A stretch of 64,000 nucleotides of DNA from Myxococcus stipitatus (GCF_037414475.1 NZ_CP147913.1:4340001-4404000); one strand, 5' to 3'. Positions 15,026-25,447 are shown, numbered from the stretch's first letter. Notes: generated from the letters alone by a model not told the origin. Translations and numbers: made by a program.

Positions 15026-17980
15026 ATGCGTGCGTGGATTGTGGGGGCGGTCATCGCGGGGGCGCTCGTGCTCCTGCTGTGGCGGGTGACGGGAGCGTCC
15101 CCTTCCACGCCCGTGAGCGAGCGGCCCTCCTCGCCCGGTCTCGTGTCGAACAGTCCACTGCCGCGCACCTCGCCCCCCGCACCAGCTCACGCCCACGGCC
15201 TGTCCATCCGAGGCACCGTGGTGGACGCCTGGGGCAAGGGTGTCGCGGGCGCGCGCGTCTCCGCGTCGTGGCCCGAGGCCGGACGGACGCTGTCTGAAAT
15301 CCCCTGCCCTGACGAGGCCGTGAATCCATGGGAGGCCGTGCAGGGAGAGACGCCCACCCGGCGCAAGCTCCTGCGATGCCTGCCGGGGACCGAGGACATG
15401 GTCCTGTCGATGCTGCTCGCCCGCGAGGGCGAGGCGGACATCTTCGCGGAGGCCGTCTCGGGTGAGGATGGCGCCTTCGTCCTCCAGGGGTTGCCCCAGG
15501 GGCCTCAAGTTCTCCTCGCGCTCTCCGAGCACGGCACGGCGATGCAGCTGGGAATCCCGGCGGGAACTGATGACGTATCCCTGGTGCTTGAGCAACCGCG
15601 TTACATGAAAGGCCGTGCCATCGGTGACGGTGAGCCCCTGGCCGGGGCCTCGGTGATGGTGGTGGGCGTCGACCACACGCGGTTCTTCGATGCGAGCACC
15701 GACGAAGACGGTCGCTTCCACGTGGGTCCCCTGCCACGCGGCGGCTATCGGGTCCTCGTCTCGAAGGAGGGCTGGCGTCCCGCGCTCGAGGAGGTCCCGC
15801 TCGATGTGGAGGACGCGGAGGTGCGGCTGCAACGGCGTCAGGCGCTCTCCGGGCGGGTCGTGGCGAACGGGGTGCCAGTCCCCGCCGTGGAGGTCGAGGT
15901 CATCAGGGAAGGCTCCAACGGGTTGACCCCGCAGGTCTTCGCCAAGAGCGATGGGCAGGGGCGCTTCTCGCTCGAGGTGGGCACGGGCAAGTACAGGCTC
16001 ACCGCCGAGCGGGGTGGACAGTACGCACTCACCCGGGTGGAGCTGCCCCTGTCCTCCACCGCCGAAGTGGTGCTGAAGCTGGGCGAGGCGCTCCACGTCG
16101 AGGGCATGGTGCTCAACGACGCACGTGGCGCGGTGGCGGGCGCGAAGGTGTCCCTGGAGCGACCGGGACGTTCCGGGAAGGAGCTGTCGGCGGTCACCGA
16201 CGCGAACGGCCGCTACCGCGCGGGCCCCGTCGACCCCGGGACTTGGACCTTCGCGGTCGAGGCCGAGGGCCATCTCGATGCGCTGATGGAGGAGCGCGCG
16301 CTGGCCGCGGACATGAAGCCCCAGGACTTCACGCTGAAGCGCGCGGCGTCCATCGTCGGCCGCGTCGTGGACCGCGCGGGTCGGCCCGTGCCGGGCGTCC
16401 ACCTGGCGCTGGAGAAGAACACCCCCGAGGAGCCCGTGGAGTACGAACCGCAGGAGGGGACCTACTCGGACCGGGACGGCCGCTTCGTCCTGGATGCCTC
16501 CGCCCCGGGGGAGTTCCGGGTCCACATCCGCGAGGACGACTTCCTCCACACCTCCATCGCGGTGAAGGCGCCCGTGGCAGACGTGGTCATCACGTTGAGC
16601 GAGGGCGCATCCGTGGAAGGCACGCTGACGGACACACGCGGGCTGCCTCTGCCTGGGTTCCATGTGAGCGTGATTCCTCGGGCCGAGGCGGGCCACGGCC
16701 ATGAAGAAGCACCTCCACGGGAGGGCACCACGACGGACGCGCAGGGCCGCTTCCACTGCAAGGGCCTCACGCCGGGACGCTATCGCGTGCTGGCGGTGCG
16801 CGAGACGGACAGCGTGGACCAGGCGGTGTGGGCCGACGTGGAGGTGAAGAAGGATGCGTTGGTGAAGGTGGAGTTGCGCCGCCCCGAGGAGCACACCCTG
16901 GAGGGCGTCGTGGTCGACCTCGACGGGCATCCCATCGAACGGGTGGGCGTCCGCGCCTCCTCGCTCGAGGACACCGGCCCCAGGGATATCGCCTGCTCCG
17001 GCGAGGGCTTCGTGGGGGTCCTCACGGACGCACAAGGCCGCTTCGTCCTCCGAGGGCTGACCCGGGTCCAGCACGCGCTCACCGCCACCCGCGACGGCTA
17101 TGCATTCCAGCCCGCGCGCTCCTCGGGGGGCGTGCCGGGTGAGCATGACCTCAAGGTGGCCGCGGAGACGCAGCGGGTGCGGTTGGTGGTGAAGCGCAAC
17201 TCGCACATCCGAGGCCGGCTCATCGGCCCCGACGGCGTGCCCCTGCGAGAAATCTTCATCAACGAGAACCCGGTCAAGACACTCGAGGACGGCACCTTCG
17301 CCATCCCCAACCACGACACGGCCGCCGAGGTCCCGTACTCCTTCGAGGCGAAGAAGCTGCCCACGGCGATCCGGCAGGTGAAGGGGGGCCAGGATGGGCC
17401 CGACGTCGACCTGGGCGACATCCAGATGGAGCAGGGCCGCTACATCTCCGGGCAGGTGCTGGACGCGAAGTCAGGGATGCCGGTGGGGAGAATCCTGGTC
17501 CTGGTCAACCCCGACGTGCCCTTCCCCGACGAAGAGGAGAGAGCGCCCCTGGCGTACACCGCTTCGAACAATGAAGGCCGCTTCACCTTGGGGCCGCTGG
17601 AGTCGCACCCCTTCACCCTGAGGTTTTTCGACCGGGAGCCTCGCTTCCGCAGACAGAACGTGAGGGTGGATGGCACCCAGCGGGAGGTGACGGTGCGGCT
17701 TGCGCCCCGACTCACGGTGACGGCGACCGCGAAGGACCTCAAGGGCCGCCCCGTCGACGGCCACATCATCCACGTGAACGTCAACAAGGAGGGCACGTAC
17801 CCCATGACGAACGGCACGGCGATCCTCAAAGGCATCGACACCGGCAGTCACGAGCTCACGCTTCAGCCCGTCCTCCAGGGACATGAGCGCACGGAGTTCG
17901 CGCCCGTGAAGTTGGAGATACCCGAGGACGGAGGGGACATGTCCGTGGTCTTCCAACCCGTGGGGCAGGCCTCGCGGTGA
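15026..17980 (+). CDS. Giant carboxypeptidase-regulatory-like repeat protein, 984 aa
   Basis: A single N-terminal membrane helix (WIVGAVIAGALVLLLW) anchors or exports the protein. The rest is a chain of roughly nine to ten beta-sandwich repeats of about 85-95 aa. Each has the form 'v.G.V.d..G.pv.ga.v......g......t.T.d..GrF.l..l.pG.y.l.a..', for example GTVVDAWGKGVAGARV, TDEDGRFHVGPLPRGGYRVLV and TDAQGRFHCKGLTPGRYRVLA. This is the CarboxypepD_reg fold. I infer a structural or adhesive envelope role; no enzyme residues were seen. A paralogue lies at 26189-29482. The last bases overlap the next gene by 4 bp (GTGA), so the two are coupled. Confidence 0.85.
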   Translation: MRAWIVGAVIAGALVLLLWRVTGASPSTPVSERPSSPGLVSNSPLPRTSPPAPAHAHGLSIRGTVVDAWGKGVAGARVSASWPEAGRTLSEIPCPDEAVNPWEAVQGETPTRRKLLRCLPGTEDMVLSMLLAREGEADIFAEAVSGEDGAFVLQGLPQGPQVLLALSEHGTAMQLGIPAGTDDVSLVLEQPRYMKGRAIGDGEPLAGASVMVVGVDHTRFFDASTDEDGRFHVGPLPRGGYRVLVSKEGWRPALEEVPLDVEDAEVRLQRRQALSGRVVANGVPVPAVEVEVIREGSNGLTPQVFAKSDGQGRFSLEVGTGKYRLTAERGGQYALTRVELPLSSTAEVVLKLGEALHVEGMVLNDARGAVAGAKVSLERPGRSGKELSAVTDANGRYRAGPVDPGTWTFAVEAEGHLDALMEERALAADMKPQDFTLKRAASIVGRVVDRAGRPVPGVHLALEKNTPEEPVEYEPQEGTYSDRDGRFVLDASAPGEFRVHIREDDFLHTSIAVKAPVADVVITLSEGASVEGTLTDTRGLPLPGFHVSVIPRAEAGHGHEEAPPREGTTTDAQGRFHCKGLTPGRYRVLAVRETDSVDQAVWADVEVKKDALVKVELRRPEEHTLEGVVVDLDGHPIERVGVRASSLEDTGPRDIACSGEGFVGVLTDAQGRFVLRGLTRVQHALTATRDGYAFQPARSSGGVPGEHDLKVAAETQRVRLVVKRNSHIRGRLIGPDGVPLREIFINENPVKTLEDGTFAIPNHDTAAEVPYSFEAKKLPTAIRQVKGGQDGPDVDLGDIQMEQGRYISGQVLDAKSGMPVGRILVLVNPDVPFPDEEERAPLAYTASNNEGRFTLGPLESHPFTLRFFDREPRFRRQNVRVDGTQREVTVRLAPRLTVTATAKDLKGRPVDGHIIHVNVNKEGTYPMTNGTAILKGIDTGSHELTLQPVLQGHERTEFAPVKLEIPEDGGDMSVVFQPVGQASR

Positions 17981-18903
17981 AGCAGCGCGGAGACAGATGC
18001 AGGGGGAACACCGCGGGCCGTCTCCCGTGGGGAACAGCCGGCCTCTTCGCGGTGGTGTTGGGACTCTGCGCCTGCGAGACGGAGGAGATTCGCGAGCTGA
18101 CACGGATTCACCGCACCACGATGGTTCACCGCGCGGAGATGATGGAGCTCATCGCGCACCGGGAAGAGCGCGAGCGAGAGTTGCGCATCGTGGAGCAACG
18201 GCTCCTCATCCACTGTCCGCCGAGCGACGAGCACGCGTTGCTCTCGCGACTGACTCAAACCGTGGGCCGCGAGGACCTCAAGATACGCATCGAGGGCAGC
18301 CCAGGACGGCTTCAGCTCCAGGGAACAGGAGCGGCAGGCGACATCGTCGAGGTGCTGCGGACACTCGGGGAAGGCGCGCCGTTTCTTTCCCTCGAGAAGC
18401 TCTCCCTCCATCACGAGCAGTGGTCGATGGAGCTCGCGAAAGGACCGGCGTGTCCGACGCTGGGACAAGTCGCGGCCGAGGTCACCCGGTATCCCCTGCC
18501 GGCCCGTGGGGTTCTCTGGCGTGGAACCAGCAATGCCCTCCGAGCGAAAATCATCGCCACGGAGCGCGACCTCCAGCAGTGGGAGTCCACCGTGTTGGCG
18601 GGGGGCGTGGCGAAGCTCAATTCCCGGTGGGCCCTGCTTGAACGTCTTCGGGACCAACAGCGGGACGGGCCTGGACACCTCATGGGTCAACTGCCGTTGC
18701 TCGAAGGTCTCCTCGCGACACCTGTCGGACCAGCCCTGACGCTCTCCCGGAAGGAGGACGGCGTCTGGTTCCTCGAGCGCGACGTCGCCGGGACGGATGC
18801 GGCTTGGGTGGTTCGCCTCGGACGGGCCGGCTACCGACTGAGGACGGACCGGTCAGGTCGGTTGATGCTGATGCATGAGTCCAAGCTGAAGCAGACCCCG
18901 TAG
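17977..18903 (+). CDS. Lipoprotein of unknown function, coupled to the repeat protein
   Basis: It starts at GTG 17977 overlapping the previous TGA. The signal TAGLFAVVLGLCAC carries lipobox LCAC; the product is 308 aa. The N-terminal third is a charged helix likely to form a coiled coil (IRELTRIHRTTMVHRAEMMELIAHREERERELRIVEQ, given here only as an outline), followed by mixed alpha/beta sequence. The pattern of a coiled coil then a small alpha/beta domain loosely recalls PilO-like proteins, but I do not assign it. Coupling suggests it partners the giant repeat protein in the envelope. Confidence 0.7.
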   Translation: MKQRGDRCRGNTAGRLPWGTAGLFAVVLGLCACETEEIRELTRIHRTTMVHRAEMMELIAHREERERELRIVEQRLLIHCPPSDEHALLSRLTQTVGREDLKIRIEGSPGRLQLQGTGAAGDIVEVLRTLGEGAPFLSLEKLSLHHEQWSMELAKGPACPTLGQVAAEVTRYPLPARGVLWRGTSNALRAKIIATERDLQQWESTVLAGGVAKLNSRWALLERLRDQQRDGPGHLMGQLPLLEGLLATPVGPALTLSRKEDGVWFLERDVAGTDAAWVVRLGRAGYRLRTDRSGRLMLMHESKLKQTP

Positions 18904-19166
18904 GGTGGCTGCCCCCCGAGGCGCCGATGACGTGCCGTGCGACTCGAATCGCCGCGGCGTCGCATGCCGCCACCCTCCAGGTCTTCGGTCCACACGAGGT
19001 GCGAGAGAGCCTGCCGGGTCGTCCCCTGTCACGCACGTGACAGCGAGTGTGGTGACGGCTCGACGTGGACCCACCAGCGGGGCATGCATCTGTCGGACAG
19101 CACGCGGTCGTTGCGGGCTGGCATACAGGCGCGGACTCGTGCTTCAGGTACGGTGCGAGCCCCGTC

Positions 19167-20420
19167 ATGCACTTCAAGTTCGTCCACGCCGCTGATCTAC
19201 ACCTGGACACTCCCTTCCGAGGCGTGGCCGCACAAGGCCCCCTGCTGGCGCGCTTCCAGGAGTCCACCTTCCGTGCGCTCTCGCGCATCGTCGACCTGTG
19301 TCTGAGAGAGCGCGCCGCCTTCCTGCTGTTGGCCGGGGACCTGTTCGAGGTGAAGGACCGCTCGGTGCGCGCGAGGCTGGTGCTGCGGCGCGAGCTGGGC
19401 CGGCTGCACGACGCGGGCATCGGCAGCTTCATCGTCCACGGCAATCATGATCCGCTGAGCGGCGACACGGGGACGCTGGGGTTGCCCTCCTCGGTGAAGG
19501 TGTTTGGTCCGGATTGGGAAGAGGCGGAGGTGCGGCGCGAGGGCCACCGGCTGTGCCGGGTGCAGGGCATCTCGTATCCCGACGTGGAGGTGCGCGATGA
19601 CTTGTCCGCGCGCTTCCGCCGCACGAGCAATGACTTCAGCGTGGGGCTCCTGCACGCCAACCTGGGCGGCGCGGAGGGACACGCCAACTACGCGCCCTGC
19701 ACACCGGCGGGGTTGGATTCGCGGGGCCTCGACTACTGGGCGCTGGGCCACGTGCACACGCGCGGCGAGGTGGTGCTGCCCGGCGGTGGCCTCGCGGTGT
19801 ATCCGGGCAACCCGCAGGGCCGGCACGTGCTGGAGACGGGGGAGCGCGGCTGCGTGCTGGTGGAGGTGGAGGACGGCGGCATGCGGCGGCGCTTCGTGCC
19901 GGTGGACACGGTGCGCTGGCATCGGCTGGAAGTGCCGCTCACGGGCGTGGGCACGTTGGACGGGCTGCTAGGCCTCATCGACGAGGTGGTGGAGGCCGCG
20001 TGTGCCCGCGAGCTGGATGGGCATGCGGTGCGGCTGGTGCTGACGGGGCGCGGACCGCTGCATCGCGAGCTCGCGCGGCATGGAGCGCTGGTGCAGTTGG
20101 AGGCGGACCTGCGCGCGCGGCTGGCGTCGGCGCATCCTCCGGTGCTGCTGGAGTCGCTGCGAGACCTGAGCCGTCCCGAGCTGGACTGGGAGGCGCTCCA
20201 GGCCGAAGGCGGCTTCGCGCGCACGCTGCTGGAGGAGGCGCGGGGACTGGAAGAGGACCCGACTGCGCTTGCTCGTCTGTGGGAAGAAGAAGCGCTGGGG
20301 AGTCTGGGCCAGCGGCTCAAGCGGCTGGGCGTGGAGGTGTTGGAGGCGCCGAGGAAGGAGTGGGTATCCCGCGCGAGCCTGTTGAGCGTGGAGGCACTTC
20401 ACGACGAGGAGGGCGCATGA
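19167..20420 (+). CDS. YhaO-like DNA repair exonuclease (SbcD/Mre11-type metallophosphoesterase)
   Basis: The start is ATG 19167 (MHFKFVHAADLHLDTPF); the product is 417 aa. Metallophosphoesterase motifs are all visible: HAADLHLD (D-x-H), LLAGDLFEV (GD), VHGNHDP (GNHD) and WALGHVHTR (GHxH). The C-terminal ~170 aa is a helical capping region. It matches the YhaO branch of the SbcD/Mre11 family. Its stop overlaps the start of the ATPase partner by 4 bp (ATGA), as in yhaO-yhaN operons, so a nuclease-ATPase complex that processes DNA ends is expected. Confidence 0.88.
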   Translation: MHFKFVHAADLHLDTPFRGVAAQGPLLARFQESTFRALSRIVDLCLRERAAFLLLAGDLFEVKDRSVRARLVLRRELGRLHDAGIGSFIVHGNHDPLSGDTGTLGLPSSVKVFGPDWEEAEVRREGHRLCRVQGISYPDVEVRDDLSARFRRTSNDFSVGLLHANLGGAEGHANYAPCTPAGLDSRGLDYWALGHVHTRGEVVLPGGGLAVYPGNPQGRHVLETGERGCVLVEVEDGGMRRRFVPVDTVRWHRLEVPLTGVGTLDGLLGLIDEVVEAACARELDGHAVRLVLTGRGPLHRELARHGALVQLEADLRARLASAHPPVLLESLRDLSRPELDWEALQAEGGFARTLLEEARGLEEDPTALARLWEEEALGSLGQRLKRLGVEVLEAPRKEWVSRASLLSVEALHDEEGA

Positions 20421-23400
20421 AGCCAGGGCTGCGCATCGACACGCTGCGGGTTCGGCGGTTCGGACACTTCTCGGACTTCTCGCTGGAGCTGGGGCCCGGA
20501 CTGCATCTGATGTACGGCCCCAACGAAGCGGGCAAGAGCACGTTGCTGGCGTTCCTGCGCGCCATGTTGTTCGGCTTCGAGAAGCGCGGGCATCCGGAGC
20601 GGTATGCGCCCACCGACGAGGACACACCGTCGGGGGGAGAGCTTCGCCTGCTCACGGCCTCGGGGGCGCTGACGGTGCGGCGCACGGCGACGGCTCGGGG
20701 GAAGCGCTCCGAGAGCCTGACGGTGCTGGGGCCGCAGGGTGAGCCCGTGTCCGAGGAGCGGCTGAAGGAGGCGCGGGGGCATGTCACGCGCGAGCTGTTC
20801 TTCGATGTCTTCGCCTTCCGGCTGGAGGAACTGGCGGGCTTCGAGCAGCTCACCGAGCAGCGGGGCGCCTCGGAGGCGCTGGTGGCCGCGAGCATGCGAG
20901 GGGCCCGGCGTCTGCCGGAGGCGATGGCGCGGCTGAGGAAGAACGCGGAGCTGCTCTACAAGCCGGCGGGTGTGAACCCCGAGCTGAACGTGAAGCTGCG
21001 TGAGCTGGAGGAGGTGCAGGAGCAGCTTCGCCAGGAAGGCAACCGGCCCGCGCTCTACTTCGCGATGCGGGACAAGCTGGAGGCGCTGGGCGCCGAGTCG
21101 CGTGCGCTGGAGTCTCGCCTTCACGAGGAGCGCCGGGAGCTGGAGCGGTTGGAGCGGCTGGAGTCCGCGCTGGGAGAAGTGACGGCGCTGGCGGCGGCGC
21201 GCGCGGAGCTGGAGACGCTGCCCGTCCTCGAGACGTTTCCCGAAGGCGGTGAAGCGCGGCTGGAGGATGTGCTCCATCGCAGCAGGAGCTATCGCGCGGA
21301 GGTGGCCCGGCTCGCGGAGCGGCTCACCTCCACGGAGTCCGAGCTGGAGCGGTTGTCCCTGTCCTCACCCGTCCGAGGGCGGGAGGAGGAGGCTCGGGCG
21401 GTGGTGGCCGCGTTCTCGGAGCGGTCGGAGTTGCTGCGTGCGTTGCCCGCGCGCAAGGCCGCGCTGGGGATGAAGCGGAGGCAGGTGGAGTCCTCGCTGG
21501 AGGAGCTGGGGCTCGACGTGGATGGGCCGGGGCTGCTGGCCTTGGACTTGAGCGCGGGGGCTCGCGCGGGCCTGGAGTCCCTGGCGTCGCAGCTGGAGGT
21601 GGAGGAGCAAGGGCGGAGGGAAGCGGCGAGCACCTTGGGGCGCACGCGCCTGGAGCGGGAGCGGATGGACGATGCGCTCATGCGCATGGAGTCCGAGCTC
21701 TCGGGGCTCCCGGAGGCACGGCCCGCGCAGGTGCGGCATCAGCAGGCGGGCCTGGGCCGGATGCGCGGCGTGCGCGCGGAGCTGGAGCGGCTGGGCGAGC
21801 AGAAGGAGGAGGCTCGGCGGCGGCTGGAAGGATGGCGTGGGCAGGAGCCGGAGCCCGTGACACACGCCCCCGTGATTCCCGGGTGGTGGGCGCCCGTGGC
21901 CGCCTTCGTGACGGTGGTGCTCGCGGGGTTGGGGTGGTGGTTGAGCGGGCTGGTGGTGAGCGGGCTGGCGCTCTGCGGCGGCCTGGTGCTGACGGGGTTG
22001 TTGGGGCTGGCCCGGCGCCGGGTGGAGGCGATTCGAGACGCGGAGCGGAGCACACGCGAGGCGCGCCAGCAGGAGCGGCGGCAGGAGGAGGAGCGGCAGC
22101 GAGCGACCCTCTCGGGCCTGGCGGCGCGTGAGGAGTTGTTGCATCGGGAGCTGCTGGCCTCCGCCATCGAGGCGGGACTCACGCCGGCGGCGACCCTCGC
22201 GGACATGACGGTGCGCGAGGGCGTGCTCGCGGAGGCATTGGAGAAGGCCGCGCGGCGTGAGTCGCTCCTGCGTGAGCGGGATGCGCTGCGGGCCTCGCAT
22301 GACGTGGCCCTGCGTGAGGAGCGGCACGCGGAGGAGGCCCTGCGCGGACATGAGACACGGCACGCGTCGCTCTCGTCCGAGGTCATGACCTGTCTGTCAT
22401 CACGCGGTTTCCCCACGGGGCTCCCGCCCCAGGCGGCCCTGGCGTTGTGGCGGGATGCCTCGGCGCTGAGGCAGCGCTGGCAGGACGTGGGCGCGGAGGA
22501 GGCCGCGCTCACGGTCGACGAGGACGCATGCGAGAGCGTCATCACGCGGCTGCGAGGGCTCACCGCGAAACTGTTCGCGGGGACGGAGCCTCCACTCGAC
22601 ACGCCCTCCCCTCGAGCGGCACTCACCTCGCCTCCGGTGGAGTCGCTCGCCCTGCGCGTGAGTTCCGCCCTGGACGCGGCCCGTGAGCAAGAGGCGGAGC
22701 GGCGCACCGTCCTGGAACGTCATCGTGAGCTGCGCGAGGAGAAGGCCCGGCTCGACGAGCTGTCTCGCGCGGAGGAAGCAGCCCTCGTCTCCCTGCTCGC
22801 CGAAGGGGGAGGAGGCGACGAGGAGAGCTTCCGCCGGCACGCTCGGCAGGCCCGCCGATACACCGAGCTCACCCATCATGCCCGGGAGCTCGCGCACCGC
22901 ATCGAGGCCCGCACGGGCCTCTCCGACACCCAAGCCCGCGAGTCCCTGCGCGCCCTGGGCGGCGAAGCAGGTCTGCGGGTGTCGCTCGAACAGCTTCGCG
23001 CGCGACACACCCAGGCCCAGCAGCAAGCCAAGGCGCTCCTCACCGAGCAGGGCGCGACGCGCAACCAGCTCGAGCAATGGGAGAACGACGACCTGCTCGC
23101 CCGCCTGCGCATTCAAGAAGAGACGCTGCGCGCGAAGGTGGCGGAGCTGGCCACGCGGTACGCGGAGGAGAAGCTCGCGCTCGCGCTGCTGGGACAGGCC
23201 CGGCGCCGCTTCGAGGAGGAGCAGCAGCCCCGGGTGGTGCAGCTCGCCTCCGAACACTTCACGCTGTTGACCGGCAGCCGTTATCGCCGGGTGTTCATCC
23301 CCGCCGGTGACGAGCGTGAATTGCGCGTGAGTGACGGGCAGCGGGACTGGAGCGCGGCGCAGCTCTCACGCGGCACCCGGGAGCAGCTCTACCTGGCCTT

Positions 23401-23650
23401 CCGCCTGGCGGTGGTGCGCGACTTCGCGGAGACCCGGGGAGCGCTGCCGCTCATCGTGGGTGACGTGCTGGTGAACTTCGACCCCTTGCGCGCCCGCGCC
23501 GCCATCCACCTGCTCGCCCAACTCTCCGAGCACCAGCAGGTGATTGCCTTCACTTGTCATCCCTGGCTGCGCGAGCTGTTCGAAGCCGAGGGCGCGCGCC
23601 TGCAACACCTGGAGGCTCGCGATACACCCTCCGCGCTTCGCGCCGGCTGA
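20417..23650 (+). CDS. YhaN-like SMC/Rad50-type AAA ATPase
   Basis: The start is ATG 20417 (MKPGLRIDTLRVRRFGHFSDF); the product is 1077 aa. Walker A is GPNEAGKST at 34-42. Long coiled-coil arms follow (~190-480 and ~550-900). They are broken near residues 490-540 by two hydrophobic helices (VAAFVTVVLAGLGWWLSG and LALCGGLVLTGLLGLA), a feature known in YhaN proteins. The C-terminal half of the ATPase has the signature LSRGTREQLYLAFRLA and a Walker B/D-loop region LIVGDVLVNFD, then FTCHPWL. The membrane helices imply the complex with the upstream nuclease may sit at the membrane. Confidence 0.88.
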   Translation: MKPGLRIDTLRVRRFGHFSDFSLELGPGLHLMYGPNEAGKSTLLAFLRAMLFGFEKRGHPERYAPTDEDTPSGGELRLLTASGALTVRRTATARGKRSESLTVLGPQGEPVSEERLKEARGHVTRELFFDVFAFRLEELAGFEQLTEQRGASEALVAASMRGARRLPEAMARLRKNAELLYKPAGVNPELNVKLRELEEVQEQLRQEGNRPALYFAMRDKLEALGAESRALESRLHEERRELERLERLESALGEVTALAAARAELETLPVLETFPEGGEARLEDVLHRSRSYRAEVARLAERLTSTESELERLSLSSPVRGREEEARAVVAAFSERSELLRALPARKAALGMKRRQVESSLEELGLDVDGPGLLALDLSAGARAGLESLASQLEVEEQGRREAASTLGRTRLERERMDDALMRMESELSGLPEARPAQVRHQQAGLGRMRGVRAELERLGEQKEEARRRLEGWRGQEPEPVTHAPVIPGWWAPVAAFVTVVLAGLGWWLSGLVVSGLALCGGLVLTGLLGLARRRVEAIRDAERSTREARQQERRQEEERQRATLSGLAAREELLHRELLASAIEAGLTPAATLADMTVREGVLAEALEKAARRESLLRERDALRASHDVALREERHAEEALRGHETRHASLSSEVMTCLSSRGFPTGLPPQAALALWRDASALRQRWQDVGAEEAALTVDEDACESVITRLRGLTAKLFAGTEPPLDTPSPRAALTSPPVESLALRVSSALDAAREQEAERRTVLERHRELREEKARLDELSRAEEAALVSLLAEGGGGDEESFRRHARQARRYTELTHHARELAHRIEARTGLSDTQARESLRALGGEAGLRVSLEQLRARHTQAQQQAKALLTEQGATRNQLEQWENDDLLARLRIQEETLRAKVAELATRYAEEKLALALLGQARRRFEEEQQPRVVQLASEHFTLLTGSRYRRVFIPAGDERELRVSDGQRDWSAAQLSRGTREQLYLAFRLAVVRDFAETRGALPLIVGDVLVNFDPLRARAAIHLLAQLSEHQQVIAFTCHPWLRELFEAEGARLQHLEARDTPSALRAG

Positions 23651-23866
23651 AGCACGGTGATGCCCGATAGACCTTGGTACAAGTGCTCGCATCTTCGTAC
23701 AAGGTTTCACGTCAATCGCAAACGTGTGCCCATTCCCCGGAGACGCGGTGGGCGTTGACGATTCGGCATCCTTCGAACAAGGGACTCACATCTCCCGAGG
23801 GGCCTGGACATATCGGCGACCGGCTCGCGCGGCTCCACCGCGCGCAAAACGGAGCATCGCCCCATC

Positions 23867-25333
23867 ATGTCCCGTATCACGAGTACCGAGGTCGTCGTCC
23901 CCCAGTCCCTCTCCGCCGAGGCCCGGCGGCGTCTGACGGACGCGCTCTACGCCGTGCACCAGGAGATCTTCGACGGCGTGGAGCGCGACTGCTTCGCCCG
24001 CTACGTGGTGGACTCCACCGCCGAGCACACCTGGATTCAGCTCCACCGCAACGAAGCCGGCTTGCTGGTGGGCTACTTCGCCCTGCATGTCTTTGAGAAA
24101 AAACTCAACGGTGTCATCACCGCCGTGTTTCGCGCGGAGGCCGGCTCACTGCGCGCGTATCGCGGAAGCAACCTCAGCCCCCGGCTGGCGTTGTCCCTGG
24201 TCGTGAAATACCTGCTGAGACACCCCGGACGTCCGGCCTACTACCTGGGCGCGCTGGTCCACCCGTCCAGCTACACCTTGCTCACGAAGTATTGCGGTGA
24301 GGTCTGGCCCCGGCGCGAGCACCCCATTCCCGCCGAGCTGCGCGGCTTCATCGACGAGCTGGGCTCCGCGTTTGGACTGGCGCGAGTCGACCCGGAGAAC
24401 CCCTTGTTGCGTCAGGTGGGCTGGCGCACCCGCGAGTCCGAGGCCGAGCGGGACTACTGGCGCCAGTGTGACAGACCCTCCGCGCGTTTCTTCCTGGAGA
24501 CCAATCCCGGCTACACGCAAGGCCATGGACTGTTGACCCTGATACCCGCGACGCTGGCCAACATCGGGAGCATCCTGCGCGTCATGTGTGGCCGCCTCCT
24601 GCGTGGGCCCGTGGACGCGGCCATGGCCATGGCCTACCGCCTGCCCGGCGGCGCGCGCTTGCTCCGCGCCACGGTGGCAAGACAGCTCAAGTCCTCTCCG
24701 CTGTTCGCCCACTTCGCGCCCTCGGTCCTGAAGGCGCTCGCCGCGCGCGCCCAGGTGCGGGCACTTCCCCCGGGCCACTACGTCTTCCGACAGAGCGACG
24801 TGAGCGATGAGCTGTTCCTGCTCGCGCGCGGCGCGGCCTACGTGCTCGCGGGAGCGGGGCCGGGGGAGGAGGTGGTGAACCAGCTCGGCAGCGGCACGGT
24901 GTTCGGAGAAATCTCCACGTTCGCGGGCGGGCGGCACTGCACGTCGGTGCGCACGGCGTCCGCCTCCACGGTGGTGAGGATTCCCGGCGCCGCGCTACGC
25001 CCCTTGCTGGAGTCCGATGCGGGCCTGCGCAAGAACGTGTGGGGCACGCTCACGGAGCGGCACTTCGATGACGTGCTCCGCGCCCAGCACCGCTACGCGC
25101 ACCTGGGCCGCAAGGAGCGGCGGGCCTGGCTGTCGCGCGGAGTGGAGCGCGAGCTGTCCGCGGGCCAGGAGCTGGTGTTGGAGCCAGGCTCGCACCTGTT
25201 CATGGTGTCTGGCGCGGTGGAGCTGTCACATGTCACGCCCCGGCTCATGGCCCGAGGCGCCCTGTTCCTCGAGGTGGAGCGCCACCTGCCGCTGGTGGCC
25301 CGCGAGGACACACGCGTCGTCGTACTGCCCTGA
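23867..25333 (+). CDS. GNAT-like N-terminal domain fused to a cyclic-nucleotide-binding domain
   Basis: The product is 488 aa. Residues ~1-220 resemble an acyl-/acetyltransferase fold: ALYAVHQEIFDGVER, a strand GLLVGYFALHVFEKKL, then AVFRAEAGSLRAYRG. No clear CoA motif is present. Residues ~285-410 form a cNMP-binding (CRP-like) domain: LPPGHYVFRQSDVSDELFLLARG and GSGTVFGEISTFAGGRHCTSVRTAS. This includes the GE-S/T-F phosphate-binding cassette, with the Arg expected in 'RxA' weakly matched. A second degenerate cNMP-like segment may follow. It is probably an enzyme whose activity responds to a cyclic nucleotide, or an intracellular scaffold. Confidence 0.68.
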   Translation: MSRITSTEVVVPQSLSAEARRRLTDALYAVHQEIFDGVERDCFARYVVDSTAEHTWIQLHRNEAGLLVGYFALHVFEKKLNGVITAVFRAEAGSLRAYRGSNLSPRLALSLVVKYLLRHPGRPAYYLGALVHPSSYTLLTKYCGEVWPRREHPIPAELRGFIDELGSAFGLARVDPENPLLRQVGWRTRESEAERDYWRQCDRPSARFFLETNPGYTQGHGLLTLIPATLANIGSILRVMCGRLLRGPVDAAMAMAYRLPGGARLLRATVARQLKSSPLFAHFAPSVLKALAARAQVRALPPGHYVFRQSDVSDELFLLARGAAYVLAGAGPGEEVVNQLGSGTVFGEISTFAGGRHCTSVRTASASTVVRIPGAALRPLLESDAGLRKNVWGTLTERHFDDVLRAQHRYAHLGRKERRAWLSRGVERELSAGQELVLEPGSHLFMVSGAVELSHVTPRLMARGALFLEVERHLPLVAREDTRVVVLP

Positions 25334-25447
25334 CTCGGACACACGCCCAAGTCCCTTGCCCAGCGCTCGCGGGCCTGTGGCACACTGCGCGCCATTCGAC
25401 TCCTGTTCTCCATCGTCTTCTGGACGTTCCTCGGAATCTCCAGCCTG

